In this document: one piece after another, positions 17,586 to 26,425 of the stretch | Position numbering within the stretch: position 1 is the stretch's first letter | Layout: each line of letters starts with the position of its first letter | NCBI RefSeq assembly: GCF_001956915.1 | Contig: NZ_MLJO01000026.1 | Location: forward strand, 62,001-126,000 | Reading direction: 5' to 3' | DNA from: Intrasporangium flavum | GTDB lineage: Bacteria > Actinomycetota > Actinomycetes > Actinomycetales > Dermatophilaceae | DNA length: 64,000 bases | Made by a program: the position numbers and the translations under genes | The notes under the pieces: model-generated | Told to the model about the DNA's origin: nothing | Seen by the model: the letters and a program-made list of their open reading frames with translations, nothing else | The model's database searches: none

Positions 17586-18185
17586 TCAGGCGTAGGGGCG
17601 CATCTGCCACGGCAGCTCGTCGGGCCCGACCAGCTGCTGCGTGCTGATCTCGTTGTCACGGCAGACGATCAGCCACAGCTGGCGCGTGTCGTCGCGCTCG
17701 GCCGCGATGATCCCGTTGACCACGTGGTCGAAGCTGAACTCCGCGAAGTCCGGCCTGCCGCTGAGGCGCGCCTGAGCGCCCGGTCGAAGGAAGTGGTCGA
17801 TGAGGTACTGCAGCCAGTCCTCGGCCATCCGCGACTTCTCGGTCCTGCTGTCCCAACCGATGCAGCATCCCGTGGGGCAGGGTTTCCAGTCGAGGTGCGG
17901 ATATGGACTCCCATCGCCAGGCTGCAGCGTCGTGAAAGGGTCCTGCTCGGCCCGAACGCGGCGTCGTCTGCGCGTGGCGGTCGGGGCCTCGCGCTTGACG
18001 CGATAGTCCTCCTCACGCTTCCGGTACTCGGCGAGCCGGAAGGCGCGCGGGTTCATCGGCACGTCATAGGGGTCGGTGAAGTGGCGACGGTCGACCTCTG
18101 CATATGCCGTGAGCCATTCCACCTCGGCCGGGTTGAGCTTCGGCTCGATGTCGAGCCGGCCGAGATACGTCGTACTGAACCCCAT
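17586..18185 (-). CDS. Hypothetical protein
   Basis: 199 residues from ATG 18185, chosen because GGAGG sits seven bases upstream; the frame stays open further upstream without a better start. Composition is soluble and polar. Notable pieces are a DPYDVPMNPRAFRLAEYRKR segment, an Arg-rich stretch near residue 90 and a CPTGCCIGWDSRTEKSR segment whose cysteines could bind metal. The C-terminal third (FSFDHVVNGIIAAERDDTRQ) looks like an alpha/beta domain. I do not recognise the family. It is convergent with lacI and divergent from the gene at 18355. Confidence 0.65.
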   Translation of the reverse strand: MGFSTTYLGRLDIEPKLNPAEVEWLTAYAEVDRRHFTDPYDVPMNPRAFRLAEYRKREEDYRVKREAPTATRRRRRVRAEQDPFTTLQPGDGSPYPHLDWKPCPTGCCIGWDSRTEKSRMAEDWLQYLIDHFLRPGAQARLSGRPDFAEFSFDHVVNGIIAAERDDTRQLWLIVCRDNEISTQQLVGPDELPWQMRPYA

Positions 18186-18354
18186 GGCCTGCCTCCGTCG
18201 TGTGGGGAAGTTGTCTGGCAACCAGAACCAGACAAGCCGAACGGCGACAGTTGCGACTCGCATCGTCCACAGGCCCCGCGGACGCGCTCGGGTGGGCAGA
18301 GCGCCTGTGGAGAGCGCGACGCACTGGCGTCGTGGCCATGCCAACGTCACTGGC

Positions 18355-18813
18355 ATGGAAGAGATCCCGTGGAACCTCAAGGATCCCGAGCAGACGCTGC
18401 GCGATGTCGCGGCCATCTGCCCGTTCCACCTGGACGATGTCATCGTCGCGGCGGTCGATCTGCGGACCCAGGCCGTGACAGGAGCACAGGTGGTGACGAC
18501 GACGGGCCACCCACCAGATCATCCGGGCGACAGCGAGCTCGTGCGCGAAGTCGCTGAAGCACTCGTGCCCGAGCGGTGGGCCGCGAGCCCCGAGGGCCAC
18601 GGCATCACCCATGTGCTCATCACGGTGCTGTGCCGCAACGGCCGGGTCACCTTCACGGCACGAGAGGCCGCGTGGCTCAGCGCATGGCGGTATGCCAACC
18701 ACTTTCGGGCCGCTTTCGATGGCGACGTCTACATCGTGACGCCACACGGCTGGGGAGGATCACTCGACCACCGGGCAGGCTACGAACCACGGCTCGAGAC
18801 ACTGGCCGCTTGA
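18355..18813 (+). CDS. Hypothetical protein
   Basis: 152 residues from ATG 18355 (MEEIPWNLKDPEQTLRDVAA). It is acidic and soluble with no membrane segment. It holds an alternating beta-like pattern (HLDDVIVAAVDLRTQAVTG; HGITHVLITVLCRNGRVTFT) and ends WGGSLDHRAGYEPRLETLAA. No family recognised. It is transcribed divergently from the hypothetical gene at 17586-18185 with 169 bp between the starts, which may carry both promoters. Confidence 0.6.
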   Translation: MEEIPWNLKDPEQTLRDVAAICPFHLDDVIVAAVDLRTQAVTGAQVVTTTGHPPDHPGDSELVREVAEALVPERWAASPEGHGITHVLITVLCRNGRVTFTAREAAWLSAWRYANHFRAAFDGDVYIVTPHGWGGSLDHRAGYEPRLETLAA

Positions 18814-18922
18814 TCCGCCGACAGCCTCGGCGCTCCCCACGCCCGACACGTCTCCGCGGGACGCGTCCCCCACCGGACGCGTCAGAACCCGGCCGCTCGG
18901 GTGCCCGACTCGTCGGGGAGTC

Positions 18923-18957
18923 CTGAGCGCCACGCCGCCCCATGCGTCGGCGCTCAG
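18923..18957. terminator. Hairpin between convergent genes
   Basis: CTGAGCGCC (18923-18931) and GGCGCTCAG (18949-18957) form a perfect nine-bp stem with a 17-nt loop. It overlaps the stop codon of the ribbon-helix-helix gene and lies after the convergent gene ending at 18813. No T-run is seen; a bidirectional terminator is likely but not certain. Confidence 0.45.
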
Positions 18958-19169
18958 TCCTCCGTGCTCGACGCGTCCGCGTCGCGACGCGGGCGGCCGC
19001 GCTTGGGCAGCGGGCCGGCGTGCTTGGGCATCCGGCCCGCCTCGGCCAGCGCACGCCGCAGGATCAGCTCGGCCTGGGCGTTGACGCTGCGCAGCTCGTC
19101 GTTCGCCCACCGCATCAGCGCGTCGTGCACGGCGGGGTCGAGGCGCAGCAGGACCTGGCGACGGCTCAC
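18954..19169 (-). CDS. Small ribbon-helix-helix (Arc/CopG-like) protein
   Basis: 71 residues from GTG 19169, which overlaps the SPFH stop as GTGA. The sequence opens with a beta strand and two helices (SRRQVLLRLDPAVHDALMRW, then AELILRRALAEAG), the layout of Arc/MetJ-type DNA-binding proteins. A basic Pro/Arg tail follows (LPKRGRPRRD). Translational coupling to the SPFH gene suggests the two act together. The inverted repeat at 20089-20117 in front of the operon is a natural target for autoregulation. Confidence 0.75.
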   Translation of the reverse strand: MSRRQVLLRLDPAVHDALMRWANDELRSVNAQAELILRRALAEAGRMPKHAGPLPKRGRPRRDADASSTED

Positions 19170-20071
19170 GTGTACAGGGATCCGGCGTTGACGACCGGCG
19201 ACGGCGGCTGGTCCCCGCAGAGCACGACGAGCAGATTGCTGACCATCGAGGCCTTGCGCTCCTCGTCGAGCTCGACGACGTCGTGCTCGGCCAACCGGTC
19301 GAGCGCCATCTCGACCATGCCCACCGCTCCCTCGACGATCCGGCTGCGCGCCGCCACCACCGCGTTGGCCTGCTGGCGCCGCAGCATCGCCTGGGCGATC
19401 TCGGGCGCGTAGGCCAGGTGCGAGATGCGCACCTCGACGATCTCGACGCCCGCCACCGACACCCGCTCGGCCACCTCGGTCGCGAGCTGACCGGCGACGA
19501 CGTCGGTCGAGCCCCGCAGCGAGGTGCCGGTGCCGTCGGGGTCGTCGTACGGGTGGGTCGTCGCGACGTGCCGCAGGGCCGACTCGGCCTGGACGGTGAC
19601 GAAGTCGCGATAGTCGTCGACCGCATAGGTGGCACGGGACGTGTCGGCCACCTGCCACACGACGATGGCCGCGATCTCGACCGGGTTGCCGTCGGCGTCG
19701 TTGACCTTGAGGCGCCCGGTCTCGAAGTTGCGGACGCGGACGCTGACCTGGCGCCGGATCGTCAGCGGCAGCACCCACCAGAAGCCCGGGCTCGAAACCG
19801 TGCCGACGTACCGGCCGAAGAACTGCACCACCTGCGTCTGCCCCGGTGGCACGACGACGAGCGCGCTGAGCACGAGGGCCGCGACGAGGATCGGCAGCCA
19901 CAGCCAGCCCGCCGCATTCGTGAGCAGGTACCAGATGGCGAAGGCGCACAGCGCCACGACGATGACGCCAAACCAGCCGTTGAGGGCGAGGGCCGGACGC
20001 TGGGTGATCTCGACGCGGGCCCCCTGGTGGCCGACGGGCCCGGGGGTCGACTCTGACGGAACGCCGCTCAT
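19166..20071 (-). CDS. SPFH/Band 7 (stomatin-like) membrane protein
   Basis: 301 residues from ATG 20071 with an AGGAGG-like Shine-Dalgarno. Two adjacent hydrophobic segments (GVIVVALCAFAIWYLLT and LPILVAALVLSALVVV) anchor the N-terminus. A Band 7 domain follows: VPPGQTQVVQFFGRYVGT, VNDADGNPVEIAAIVVWQV, and the C-terminal coiled region ISHLAYAPEIAQAMLRRQQA. SPFH proteins oligomerise and organise membrane microdomains. The paired ribbon-helix-helix gene overlaps its stop. Its expression is probably controlled at the 12-bp-arm inverted repeat 18 bases upstream of the start. Confidence 0.9.
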   Translation of the reverse strand: MSGVPSESTPGPVGHQGARVEITQRPALALNGWFGVIVVALCAFAIWYLLTNAAGWLWLPILVAALVLSALVVVPPGQTQVVQFFGRYVGTVSSPGFWWVLPLTIRRQVSVRVRNFETGRLKVNDADGNPVEIAAIVVWQVADTSRATYAVDDYRDFVTVQAESALRHVATTHPYDDPDGTGTSLRGSTDVVAGQLATEVAERVSVAGVEIVEVRISHLAYAPEIAQAMLRRQQANAVVAARSRIVEGAVGMVEMALDRLAEHDVVELDEERKASMVSNLLVVLCGDQPPSPVVNAGSLYT

Positions 20072-20088
20072 GACGCGCCTCCTGAAGA

Positions 20089-20117
20089 AAAAGTGATATC
20101 AAATAGATAGCACTTTT
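20089..20117. promoter_or_regulatory. Inverted-repeat operator in front of SPFH/RHH operon
   Basis: Arms AAAAGTGATATC (20089-20100) and GATAGCACTTTT (20106-20117) match in 11 of 12 positions when one is reverse-complemented, with a five-base spacer. The element is AT-rich in a GC-rich neighbourhood and lies 18 bases upstream of the SPFH start, overlapping where the promoter should be. Confidence 0.7.
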
Positions 20118-20212
20118 AGGAGCCGGGCGGAAGGGTCTGGGAGGTGGGTGCGAAGCCCCGCCCGAGCCTCGACGCATCGGAGTCCCCGCTCTTGCCCGAC
20201 CACTGTCGGTGG

Positions 20213-20228
20213 TCGAACGTATGTTCTA
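20213..20228 (+). promoter_or_regulatory. LexA (SOS) box
   Basis: TCGAACGTATGTTCTA matches the actinobacterial SOS-box pattern CGAAC-N4-GTTCG at all but one of the core positions. It ends four bases before ATG 20232 of the DUF222/HNH gene. LexA control of 13E12-type genes is known in mycobacteria, which supports the call. Confidence 0.8.
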
Positions 20229-20231
20229 TCC

Positions 20232-21823
20232 ATGGACCCAGACCCCACGATGCTCGAACTCCTCAGGAGCCGGCTCACCGACCTCGAGGCGCGCCAACGC
20301 GCCGCGGGCGGGGTGGCCGAGCGCGGGTTCTGGGACCGGATCACCCAGGCTTCGGCCACCAGGTCCTCGTCCTCCTCGGCAACGTCAGCGCCGTCTGTAG
20401 CGGGGCGCGGCACGCGGGGTCGTCGGAGCCACGATCACGACGCGCGGATCGACGCCGGCGGCGGCCCGTGGGCGACGCTGCCGCCGGGGTCACTCGCGTC
20501 GCTCGACCCGCGCGCCTTGCCGTGGCTCGACGCGGCCGGCTACGACGAGATGGTCGACGACCCCACCTGGATCGAGGCCACGGCCCGACGCGGCGAGGAG
20601 CGGGCCCGGCGCGAGGCGCGAGCCGGCACCCAGGGCGCCGCTGAGCACCACGAGACGATCGCGTGTGACGCCCTCGTCGGTTTCGACCTGACGCCGCACG
20701 CCGAGGCCGACCTCACGGCTGCAGCCGAACGCGTCGCCCAGCAACGGCGCTCGCAGGAGGTCGCGCTCGTCGGCATCGTCTCGGAGCTCGTCTCGCGCGG
20801 GGTCGAGGCACCCGACGGGCTGTCGCGCACCGACTGGCTACGCCGCCACGACCCCTCCCTCACCGCGGGGCAGGCTGCGGCCTTCGTCACGCCGCCCTGG
20901 CCGACGCCAGATGGGCTCGGCTGCGCCTGCTCGTCCTCACCCAGCAGGTCACCGTCGGGCAGGCCGCGCAGGTCGTCCTCTTCGATGCACGGACGAGGCC
21001 CGTGGCCGACCCCGACGACCTTGTACGGCACTCGCCGACCTGACCGAGCAGGCGCCCCGGCTGCGGCCGGAGGAGCTCGCGCGCCTCGTGCGCCACCACG
21101 CCGAGCAGATCCGGCCGCCCCGCGACGAGGACCGCCTCGACCGTGGACGCCGGGAGGCCCGCGGCCTCTGGTTCAGCCAGCCCGACGCCACGGGCATGGT
21201 GGGGCTGCGAGGCACGCTGGACCCGGAGGGGGCGGCCGTTCTCAAGGCGGCTATCGACCCGCTCGCCGCGCCGTGCCCCGAGGTCGACGAGCGGGGGCGG
21301 ACCACCGCGGCCGACACCCGCACACCCGCGTCGACGCCTCGAGGGACTGCTGACGATCGTGCAGCGCGGCGTCGCCTCCACCGACGGCATCCCGACCACC
21401 GACAAGGCCAAGGTCGTCGTCCTGATGGATCTCGACGCCCTGGTCGGTGACGTCCGCGGCACGGGCACGACTCTCACTGGTGACGTCCTGTCGCCGGGCG
21501 TGGTGCGGCGGCTGGCCTGTGACGCCGAGATCATCCCGATGGTGCTCGGCGCCGACAGCGAGCCGCTCGACGTCGGCCGCGGCCGTCGCCTCTTCACCCG
21601 CGGCCAGCGCCTGGCCCTCATCGCCCGCGACCGGGGGTGCACCTACCCGGGCTGCACCGTCCCACCCACCTGGTGCGACGCCCACCACGTCGTGCCCTGG
21701 CACCGCGGCGGCCTGACGTGCCTCGACAACGGGGCGCTGCTCTGCCAGCGCCACCACACGGTCGTGCACGAGCGCGACCTCCGTGCGACGGTCACGGCTG
21801 CCGGCGTCACCTGGCACACCTGA
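20232..21823 (+). pseudogene. DUF222/HNH endonuclease (13E12 repeat family), frameshifted
   Basis: From ATG 20232 the reading frame is DUF222-like to about 20885 (SLTAGQAAAFVT). The continuation RWARLRLLVLTQQVTVGQAA lies in another frame (about 20909-21030). The next part, ALADLTEQAPRLRPEELARL to about 21335, lies in a third, and the C-terminal part returns to the second. That end holds the HNH nuclease (GCTYPGCTVPPTWCDAHHVV, then PWHRGG and CQRHHTVVHER) and stops at 21823. At least three frameshifts break an otherwise complete gene of roughly 520 codons. An LexA box sits at its promoter. It is either a decayed copy of this multicopy actinobacterial family or an assembly problem; three independent shifts favour decay. 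Confidence 0.85.
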
Positions 21824-21869
21824 CCGACGCGCCCCGCACCCTGCCGGCGCCGGCGGGGCCCTCGGCGTG

Positions 21870-21929
21870 TCCACGTTCGCCCAGAGCGCGCCCGCCCCGT
21901 CCACGTTCGCCCAGTCCGCGCCCGCCCCG
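21870..21929. repeat. Two-copy 30-bp tandem repeat
   Basis: Copies at 21870-21899 and 21900-21929 begin TCCACGTTCGCCCAG and agree at 28 of 30 positions; a third partial copy begins at 21930. It lies between the DUF222 pseudogene and the GH38 gene, in non-coding sequence. Codons could read through it, but no start of the GH38 gene is needed there. Confidence 0.7.
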
Positions 21930-22058
21930 TCCGCACTCACCCACCCGTGTCGCCGAACCCTCGGGGCTTGCGGCGCTTTGACCCCACGGCCGCCGACCCC
22001 AAACGGGCAGCGGGTCACGCCGGGCGACAGAGGTGCCCGGCTGGCAGGATCGGTGACC

Positions 22059-24971
22059 ATGACCACGACGGTGTGGCTCGTCCCCCACACGCACTGGGAC
22101 CGCGAGTGGTACGAACCCTTCCAGCGCTTCCGGCTGCGGCTCGTCGACCTCATGGACGACGTCGTCAGCAGGGCCGAACGGGAGCCGGACTTCCGGTTCA
22201 CGATGGACGGGCAGATGGCCGCTGTCGACGACTACCTCGAGGTCCGCCCCGAGCAGACCGACGCCGTCCGCTCGCTCGTCGCCCGTGGCCAGCTCGCCGT
22301 CGGGCCCTGGCGCGTGCTCATGGACGAGTTCCTCTGCTCGGGCGAGACGATGATCCGCAACCTCGAGATGGGCTGGGCCGACGCCGCCCGCCTCGGGCCG
22401 GTCATGCCGGTCGGCTACCTGCCCGACATGTTCGGCCACTGCGCGCAGATGCCCCAGATCCTGCGTCACGTCGGAATCGAGCAGGCCGTCGTCTACCGCG
22501 GGGTGCCGGCCGAGGTCGACCGCCACGAGTTCTGGTGGCGCTCCCCCGACGGCACCGGCATCGGCACCGAGTTCCTCGCCAACAGCTACGGCAACGTCGC
22601 CGACGTCTTCGGCGCCGGCGCCGCACGCGAACGCCTCGCGACGCGCTTGGCCACCCAGACCGCCGCGTACGGCGAGGACTTCCTCGCGATGTACGGCACC
22701 GACCACGCCGCACCCCTGCCCTCGCTCATGACCGAGGTCGCTGACCTCGACGCCGACGAGGCGGGTCCGCGCATCCGGGTCGCGACGCTGACCGAGTACC
22801 TCGCCGAGCCCCGCACGCCCTGCGACGACCTGCTCACCGTCGACGGCGAGCTGCGCAGCCACGCCCGCGCCAACATCCTGCCCGGCGTCCTCTCGGTCCG
22901 GTGGCAGCTCAAGGAGGCGATGGCCCGCACCGAGCGGCTGCTGACCCGCTACGCCGAGCCGTTCGCCGCGCTCCACCTGCCGGCCCTGCCGAGCCACTAC
23001 CTGTCCATGGCCTGGCGACGCGTCATCGACTCCTCGTGCCACGACTCCGTCACCGGCTGCGGCGTCGACGAGACCGCCGTGCAGGTGCTCGCCCGTCTCC
23101 AGGAGGGCGAGCACGCCGCCCAGGCCGTGCGCGACCGCGCGCTCGCCACGGCCGAGGGGGCCAGCCCGGTCGGGTCGCTCGTCGTCGCAAACCCGCTCGC
23201 GAGGGGGCGACACGACGTCATCGACGTGACCGTGCCGGTGCCCGACCAGTGGGGTGCCGTCGGCTTCGAGCTGCCGAGCGGACGGGTCGTCCCCGCGCAG
23301 GAGATCTCGCGACCCGGCACCGAGCTGGCCCGCGAACCCGTCTCTGCCGCAGACCTCCCGAAGCTCATGCACCGCGTGCACGACCGCGAGCTCTTCGGGT
23401 TCGAGCTGCGGTCCATCGACATCGACGCCGACGCCCGACGCGTCACGTTCCGGCTCGCCGACCACGGGGACCCCGGCTTCGACGCCATCGCCGAGGAGGG
23501 GCGCCTGCGCCGCGCCGCCGACGCCTCCCCGGTCGACGCGGTCTGGGAGGTCGTCACCGCCGACGAGCCCCGACGCCGGCTGGCCGCCGCCGTCACCGCC
23601 CCGCCCCTCGGCTGGGCCGCGATTCGCGTCGCAGAGCTCGCCTCCACCGTGGCTGAGGCACCACGCTCGGAGGGCGACGCGGCTAGGTCAGCGCCTGACA
23701 CCTTGTCTGCGGGCGAACGCGATCAGGGCGCAGGCCTCGTCGCGGCTGGTCCCACGGTCCTGTCGACGTCGCCGGCAGGCTCCGTCGGGACGGCCCCGAT
23801 CCGTCAGGGCGAGCGGGTGCTCGACAACGGCCTCGTTCAGGTCCGCGTCGACGACGACGGCACGCTGACCGTCACCGCCGACGGCGTCACGCTCCGCGGC
23901 GTCGGCCGGCTCGTCGACGGCGGCGACCCCGGAGACTCCTACAACTACGCGCCGCCGGCCCACGACGTGCTCGTCTCAGAGCCGACCGAGGTGTCGATGG
24001 CCGGGCTCGGCGGCGAGGGTCGAATCGTCGGCGCCCTCCGCGTCGACCGCCGGTACAAGCTCCCTGTCTCGAGCGACCTGGCCGGCCGGTCCGAGGCCAC
24101 GGCCACCACCGACGTCGCGATGCACGTCGAGCTGCGGGCCGGCGAGCCGTTCGTCCGGCTCCGCCTGGAATGGCAGAACCTCACCCGCGACCACCGGTTG
24201 CGCCTCCACGTCCCGACCGCCGAACCGGCCGCGGTCTCGCACGCCCTCGGCCAGCTCGCCGTCGTCGAACGCGGACGCACGGCCGAGGCCGGGCCGGTCG
24301 GCGAGCACCCGATCCCGACCTTCCCGGCCGAGCGCTTCGTCGACGCGGGCGGCGTCGCCGTGCTTCTCGGCCGGACGGTCGAGTACGAGGTCGTGGACAG
24401 CGCCGATGCCGCGGGATCCGGCACGGAGATCGCCGTCACCGCCTTGCGCTCGATCGGCTACCTCAGCCGCAACGTCCACCCCTACCGCAGCGAGCCGGCC
24501 GGCCCCCAGCTGCCGACGCCGGACGCGCAGGCGCTCGGACCGTGCCACCTGTCGCTCGCCGTCATGCCGCACCGCGGCTCGTGGGCCGAGTCGCGTGTCG
24601 CCGAAGCGACCGACGCGTATCTGCACCCCGTCGTCCGCACGGCGGGCACCGGCCCTGCGGACGCGCCGCTCACGTCCGTCGAGGGCCTGCCCGTCGACGG
24701 CGCCGGTGTCGAGCTCGTGTCGCTCCGGCGCCGGGCGGACGCCGACAGGTCCGTCGAGGTGCGCATCGTCAACCTGTCCGACCAGCCCACCGTCGCCGTC
24801 CTCGGCTCCGACGCCGCGCCGGTGCATGGCGCCCGGACAGTCGACGGGTTCGGGCGCGACGCGCAGCCCGCCGAGCCGGTCGAGGTGCGCGACGGACGCG
24901 CGCGGATCCCGCTGCGCCCGTGGCAGATCGCCGCCGTCCGCGTGGAGGTACCGCTGCCCTTCGCCAACTGA
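22059..24971 (+). CDS. GH38 alpha-mannosidase
   Basis: 970 residues from ATG 22059; the frame is open further upstream but the conserved N-terminus VWLVPHTHWDREWYEPFQRF begins here. GH38 landmarks: HTHWDREW (10-17, zinc ligands His and Asp), YLPDMFGHCAQMPQIL with the catalytic nucleophile Asp near 123, and SYLSMAW/SCHDSVTGCGVDE near 330. The C-terminal half is the beta-sandwich assembly. No signal peptide, so it is predicted cytoplasmic and should trim alpha-mannosides taken up from the medium. It is convergent with the DeoR-led importer operon. A second GH38 (52431-55607) is of a different subtype. Confidence 0.94.
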   Translation: MTTTVWLVPHTHWDREWYEPFQRFRLRLVDLMDDVVSRAEREPDFRFTMDGQMAAVDDYLEVRPEQTDAVRSLVARGQLAVGPWRVLMDEFLCSGETMIRNLEMGWADAARLGPVMPVGYLPDMFGHCAQMPQILRHVGIEQAVVYRGVPAEVDRHEFWWRSPDGTGIGTEFLANSYGNVADVFGAGAARERLATRLATQTAAYGEDFLAMYGTDHAAPLPSLMTEVADLDADEAGPRIRVATLTEYLAEPRTPCDDLLTVDGELRSHARANILPGVLSVRWQLKEAMARTERLLTRYAEPFAALHLPALPSHYLSMAWRRVIDSSCHDSVTGCGVDETAVQVLARLQEGEHAAQAVRDRALATAEGASPVGSLVVANPLARGRHDVIDVTVPVPDQWGAVGFELPSGRVVPAQEISRPGTELAREPVSAADLPKLMHRVHDRELFGFELRSIDIDADARRVTFRLADHGDPGFDAIAEEGRLRRAADASPVDAVWEVVTADEPRRRLAAAVTAPPLGWAAIRVAELASTVAEAPRSEGDAARSAPDTLSAGERDQGAGLVAAGPTVLSTSPAGSVGTAPIRQGERVLDNGLVQVRVDDDGTLTVTADGVTLRGVGRLVDGGDPGDSYNYAPPAHDVLVSEPTEVSMAGLGGEGRIVGALRVDRRYKLPVSSDLAGRSEATATTDVAMHVELRAGEPFVRLRLEWQNLTRDHRLRLHVPTAEPAAVSHALGQLAVVERGRTAEAGPVGEHPIPTFPAERFVDAGGVAVLLGRTVEYEVVDSADAAGSGTEIAVTALRSIGYLSRNVHPYRSEPAGPQLPTPDAQALGPCHLSLAVMPHRGSWAESRVAEATDAYLHPVVRTAGTGPADAPLTSVEGLPVDGAGVELVSLRRRADADRSVEVRIVNLSDQPTVAVLGSDAAPVHGARTVDGFGRDAQPAEPVEVRDGRARIPLRPWQIAAVRVEVPLPFAN

Positions 24972-25017
24972 CGGGCGTCCACCACGCGAGGACGACATCA
25001 GTCCCACCCCCACATCC

Positions 25018-25147
25018 AGTGAGCGCCCAACCCCACGGGGCACACCCCTTCACGATCGAGTGAGCGCCCGGCCCCATGCGTCGTGGGACGGGTGGGACCG
25101 ACTGCTCACTCGATGAAGAGACGGGTGGGACGGAGTGCTCACTCGAT
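25018..25147. repeat. Palindromic/tandem repeat cluster between convergent genes
   Basis: Two direct copies of AGTGAGCGCCC (from 25018 and 25059, the second within ATCGAGTGAGC 25055-25065) face two tandem 33-bp units made of GACGGGTGGGAC (25087-25098 and 25120-25131) followed by TGCTCACTCGAT (25103-25114 and 25136-25147). ATCGAGTGAGC pairs with GCTCACTCGAT, so long hairpins can form. The same words recur at 46938-46996. Position between two convergent stop codons suggests a bidirectional terminator role. Confidence 0.75.
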
Positions 25148-25189
25148 GGAAAGGGGTCGAAGCGGCGGGGTCAGGGAGAGGCGAGAGGG

Positions 25190-26425
25190 TCAGCCGCAGA
25201 GGGCGTGGACGACGCGGTCGTCGCCCTCGAGCCAGCACGGCCCCTCCCAGCCGCTGACCCGCACCCGGTCGTCGCGCAGCAGCCGGCGCGGCCGGCCGAA
25301 GCCCGTCAGCAGCAGCCCCTCGGCACACAGGGCGATGACGTCGTCGCCGTCGCGCAGCAGCAACGGCCCGTCGACGCCGGAGCTGACCGCCGTGCGTCCG
25401 GCGCGCACCGCTCCGACGATGTCGTCGTCCTCGGCGAGCACCCAGGTGGTCGGCGCCCCGGGCAGGCCGTCGCTGCCATGCCGGTGGTAGTCGCTGCCCC
25501 CGATCGGGATGGTGCGCGGCGTCTGCTGCCACCACGCCAGCGGCGCCCCCCAGGTCGGCGCGAGCGCCCACGACGAGTGCCACACCTCCGCCACGCGCGG
25601 CTCCCCCACTGGCAGCAGCCAGGCGCAGTCGCCGCCGAGCGGGTGGTTGACCGACAGCAGCCCGCCCCGGCTCTCGGCCTGCTCGGCCCACGTCTCGGGA
25701 GCCGACCGGAAGTCGAGGAGCCCGATGTCGCCGAACGCGTTGGCGTGGCCGACGTCGCGCGTCACCTCCTGCCCGGGCAGCAGCAGGATGCCGTGCCGCC
25801 GGCCAGCCTCCGGCAGGTGCGGGTGGTGGCTGACCGTGTTGTGGTCGGTGACCGCGAGGAAGTCCAGCCCTCGCGAGACCGCAAGCGCCGCAAGGCCGCC
25901 CACCGACAGCGACCCGTCGGAGTGCACCGTGTGCGAGTGGAAGTCGCCGGCCAGCCACTGCATCCCGTCGACCGTCGGCAGGCCGCGCGCCCTTCCCGCA
26001 CGCGGCCGTGCCGACGTCGCAGCCGGCGGGTCCTCCGGCTCCGCTCGACGGTGCTCGTCGACGACCGACGCATCGACCGAGCGGACGGTCAGCTCCATCG
26101 TCACGCCCGTTGATGGCACCCGGTGCAGACCGACGAGCACCGACCACGTGCCGCCCTCGGCCGGATGGGGCACGTAGCCCGGCGTCGCCCACCCCTGGGA
26201 GACGACGACACGGCTCCGTGCCCCACCCGACCACCCCACGTATCCCTGCGGCCCCGCGAGCCCGAGATCGAGCACGCCCCCCGGTCCGCCGGCATACGTC
26301 AGCTTCACCTCGATCGCGCCCACCCCTGAACCGGGCACGTCGAAGGGGACCTCGCGGATCTGTGACTCCGCGCGGTCGTCGGGGCGCCACTCCCGACGCA
26401 CGTGGAGCAGGGTCCGTCCGCTCAT
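25190..26425 (-). CDS. PHP-type (CehA/McbA-like) metallohydrolase
   Basis: 411 residues from ATG 26425, overlapping the ABC ATPase stop by four bases. The PHP metal-binding motifs are clear: GDFHSHTVHSDG near 160-171 and VTDHNTVSHH near 187, then a later GHANAFG, VNHPLGG and GGSDYHRHG that complete the metal site. An N-terminal beta domain of about 150 residues precedes it. PHP proteins are phosphoesterases or related hydrolases. CehA/McbA members cleave esters and carbamates. As last gene of the importer operon it probably processes the imported substrate, perhaps a phosphodiester (inference). Confidence 0.85.
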   Translation of the reverse strand: MSGRTLLHVRREWRPDDRAESQIREVPFDVPGSGVGAIEVKLTYAGGPGGVLDLGLAGPQGYVGWSGGARSRVVVSQGWATPGYVPHPAEGGTWSVLVGLHRVPSTGVTMELTVRSVDASVVDEHRRAEPEDPPAATSARPRAGRARGLPTVDGMQWLAGDFHSHTVHSDGSLSVGGLAALAVSRGLDFLAVTDHNTVSHHPHLPEAGRRHGILLLPGQEVTRDVGHANAFGDIGLLDFRSAPETWAEQAESRGGLLSVNHPLGGDCAWLLPVGEPRVAEVWHSSWALAPTWGAPLAWWQQTPRTIPIGGSDYHRHGSDGLPGAPTTWVLAEDDDIVGAVRAGRTAVSSGVDGPLLLRDGDDVIALCAEGLLLTGFGRPRRLLRDDRVRVSGWEGPCWLEGDDRVVHALCG

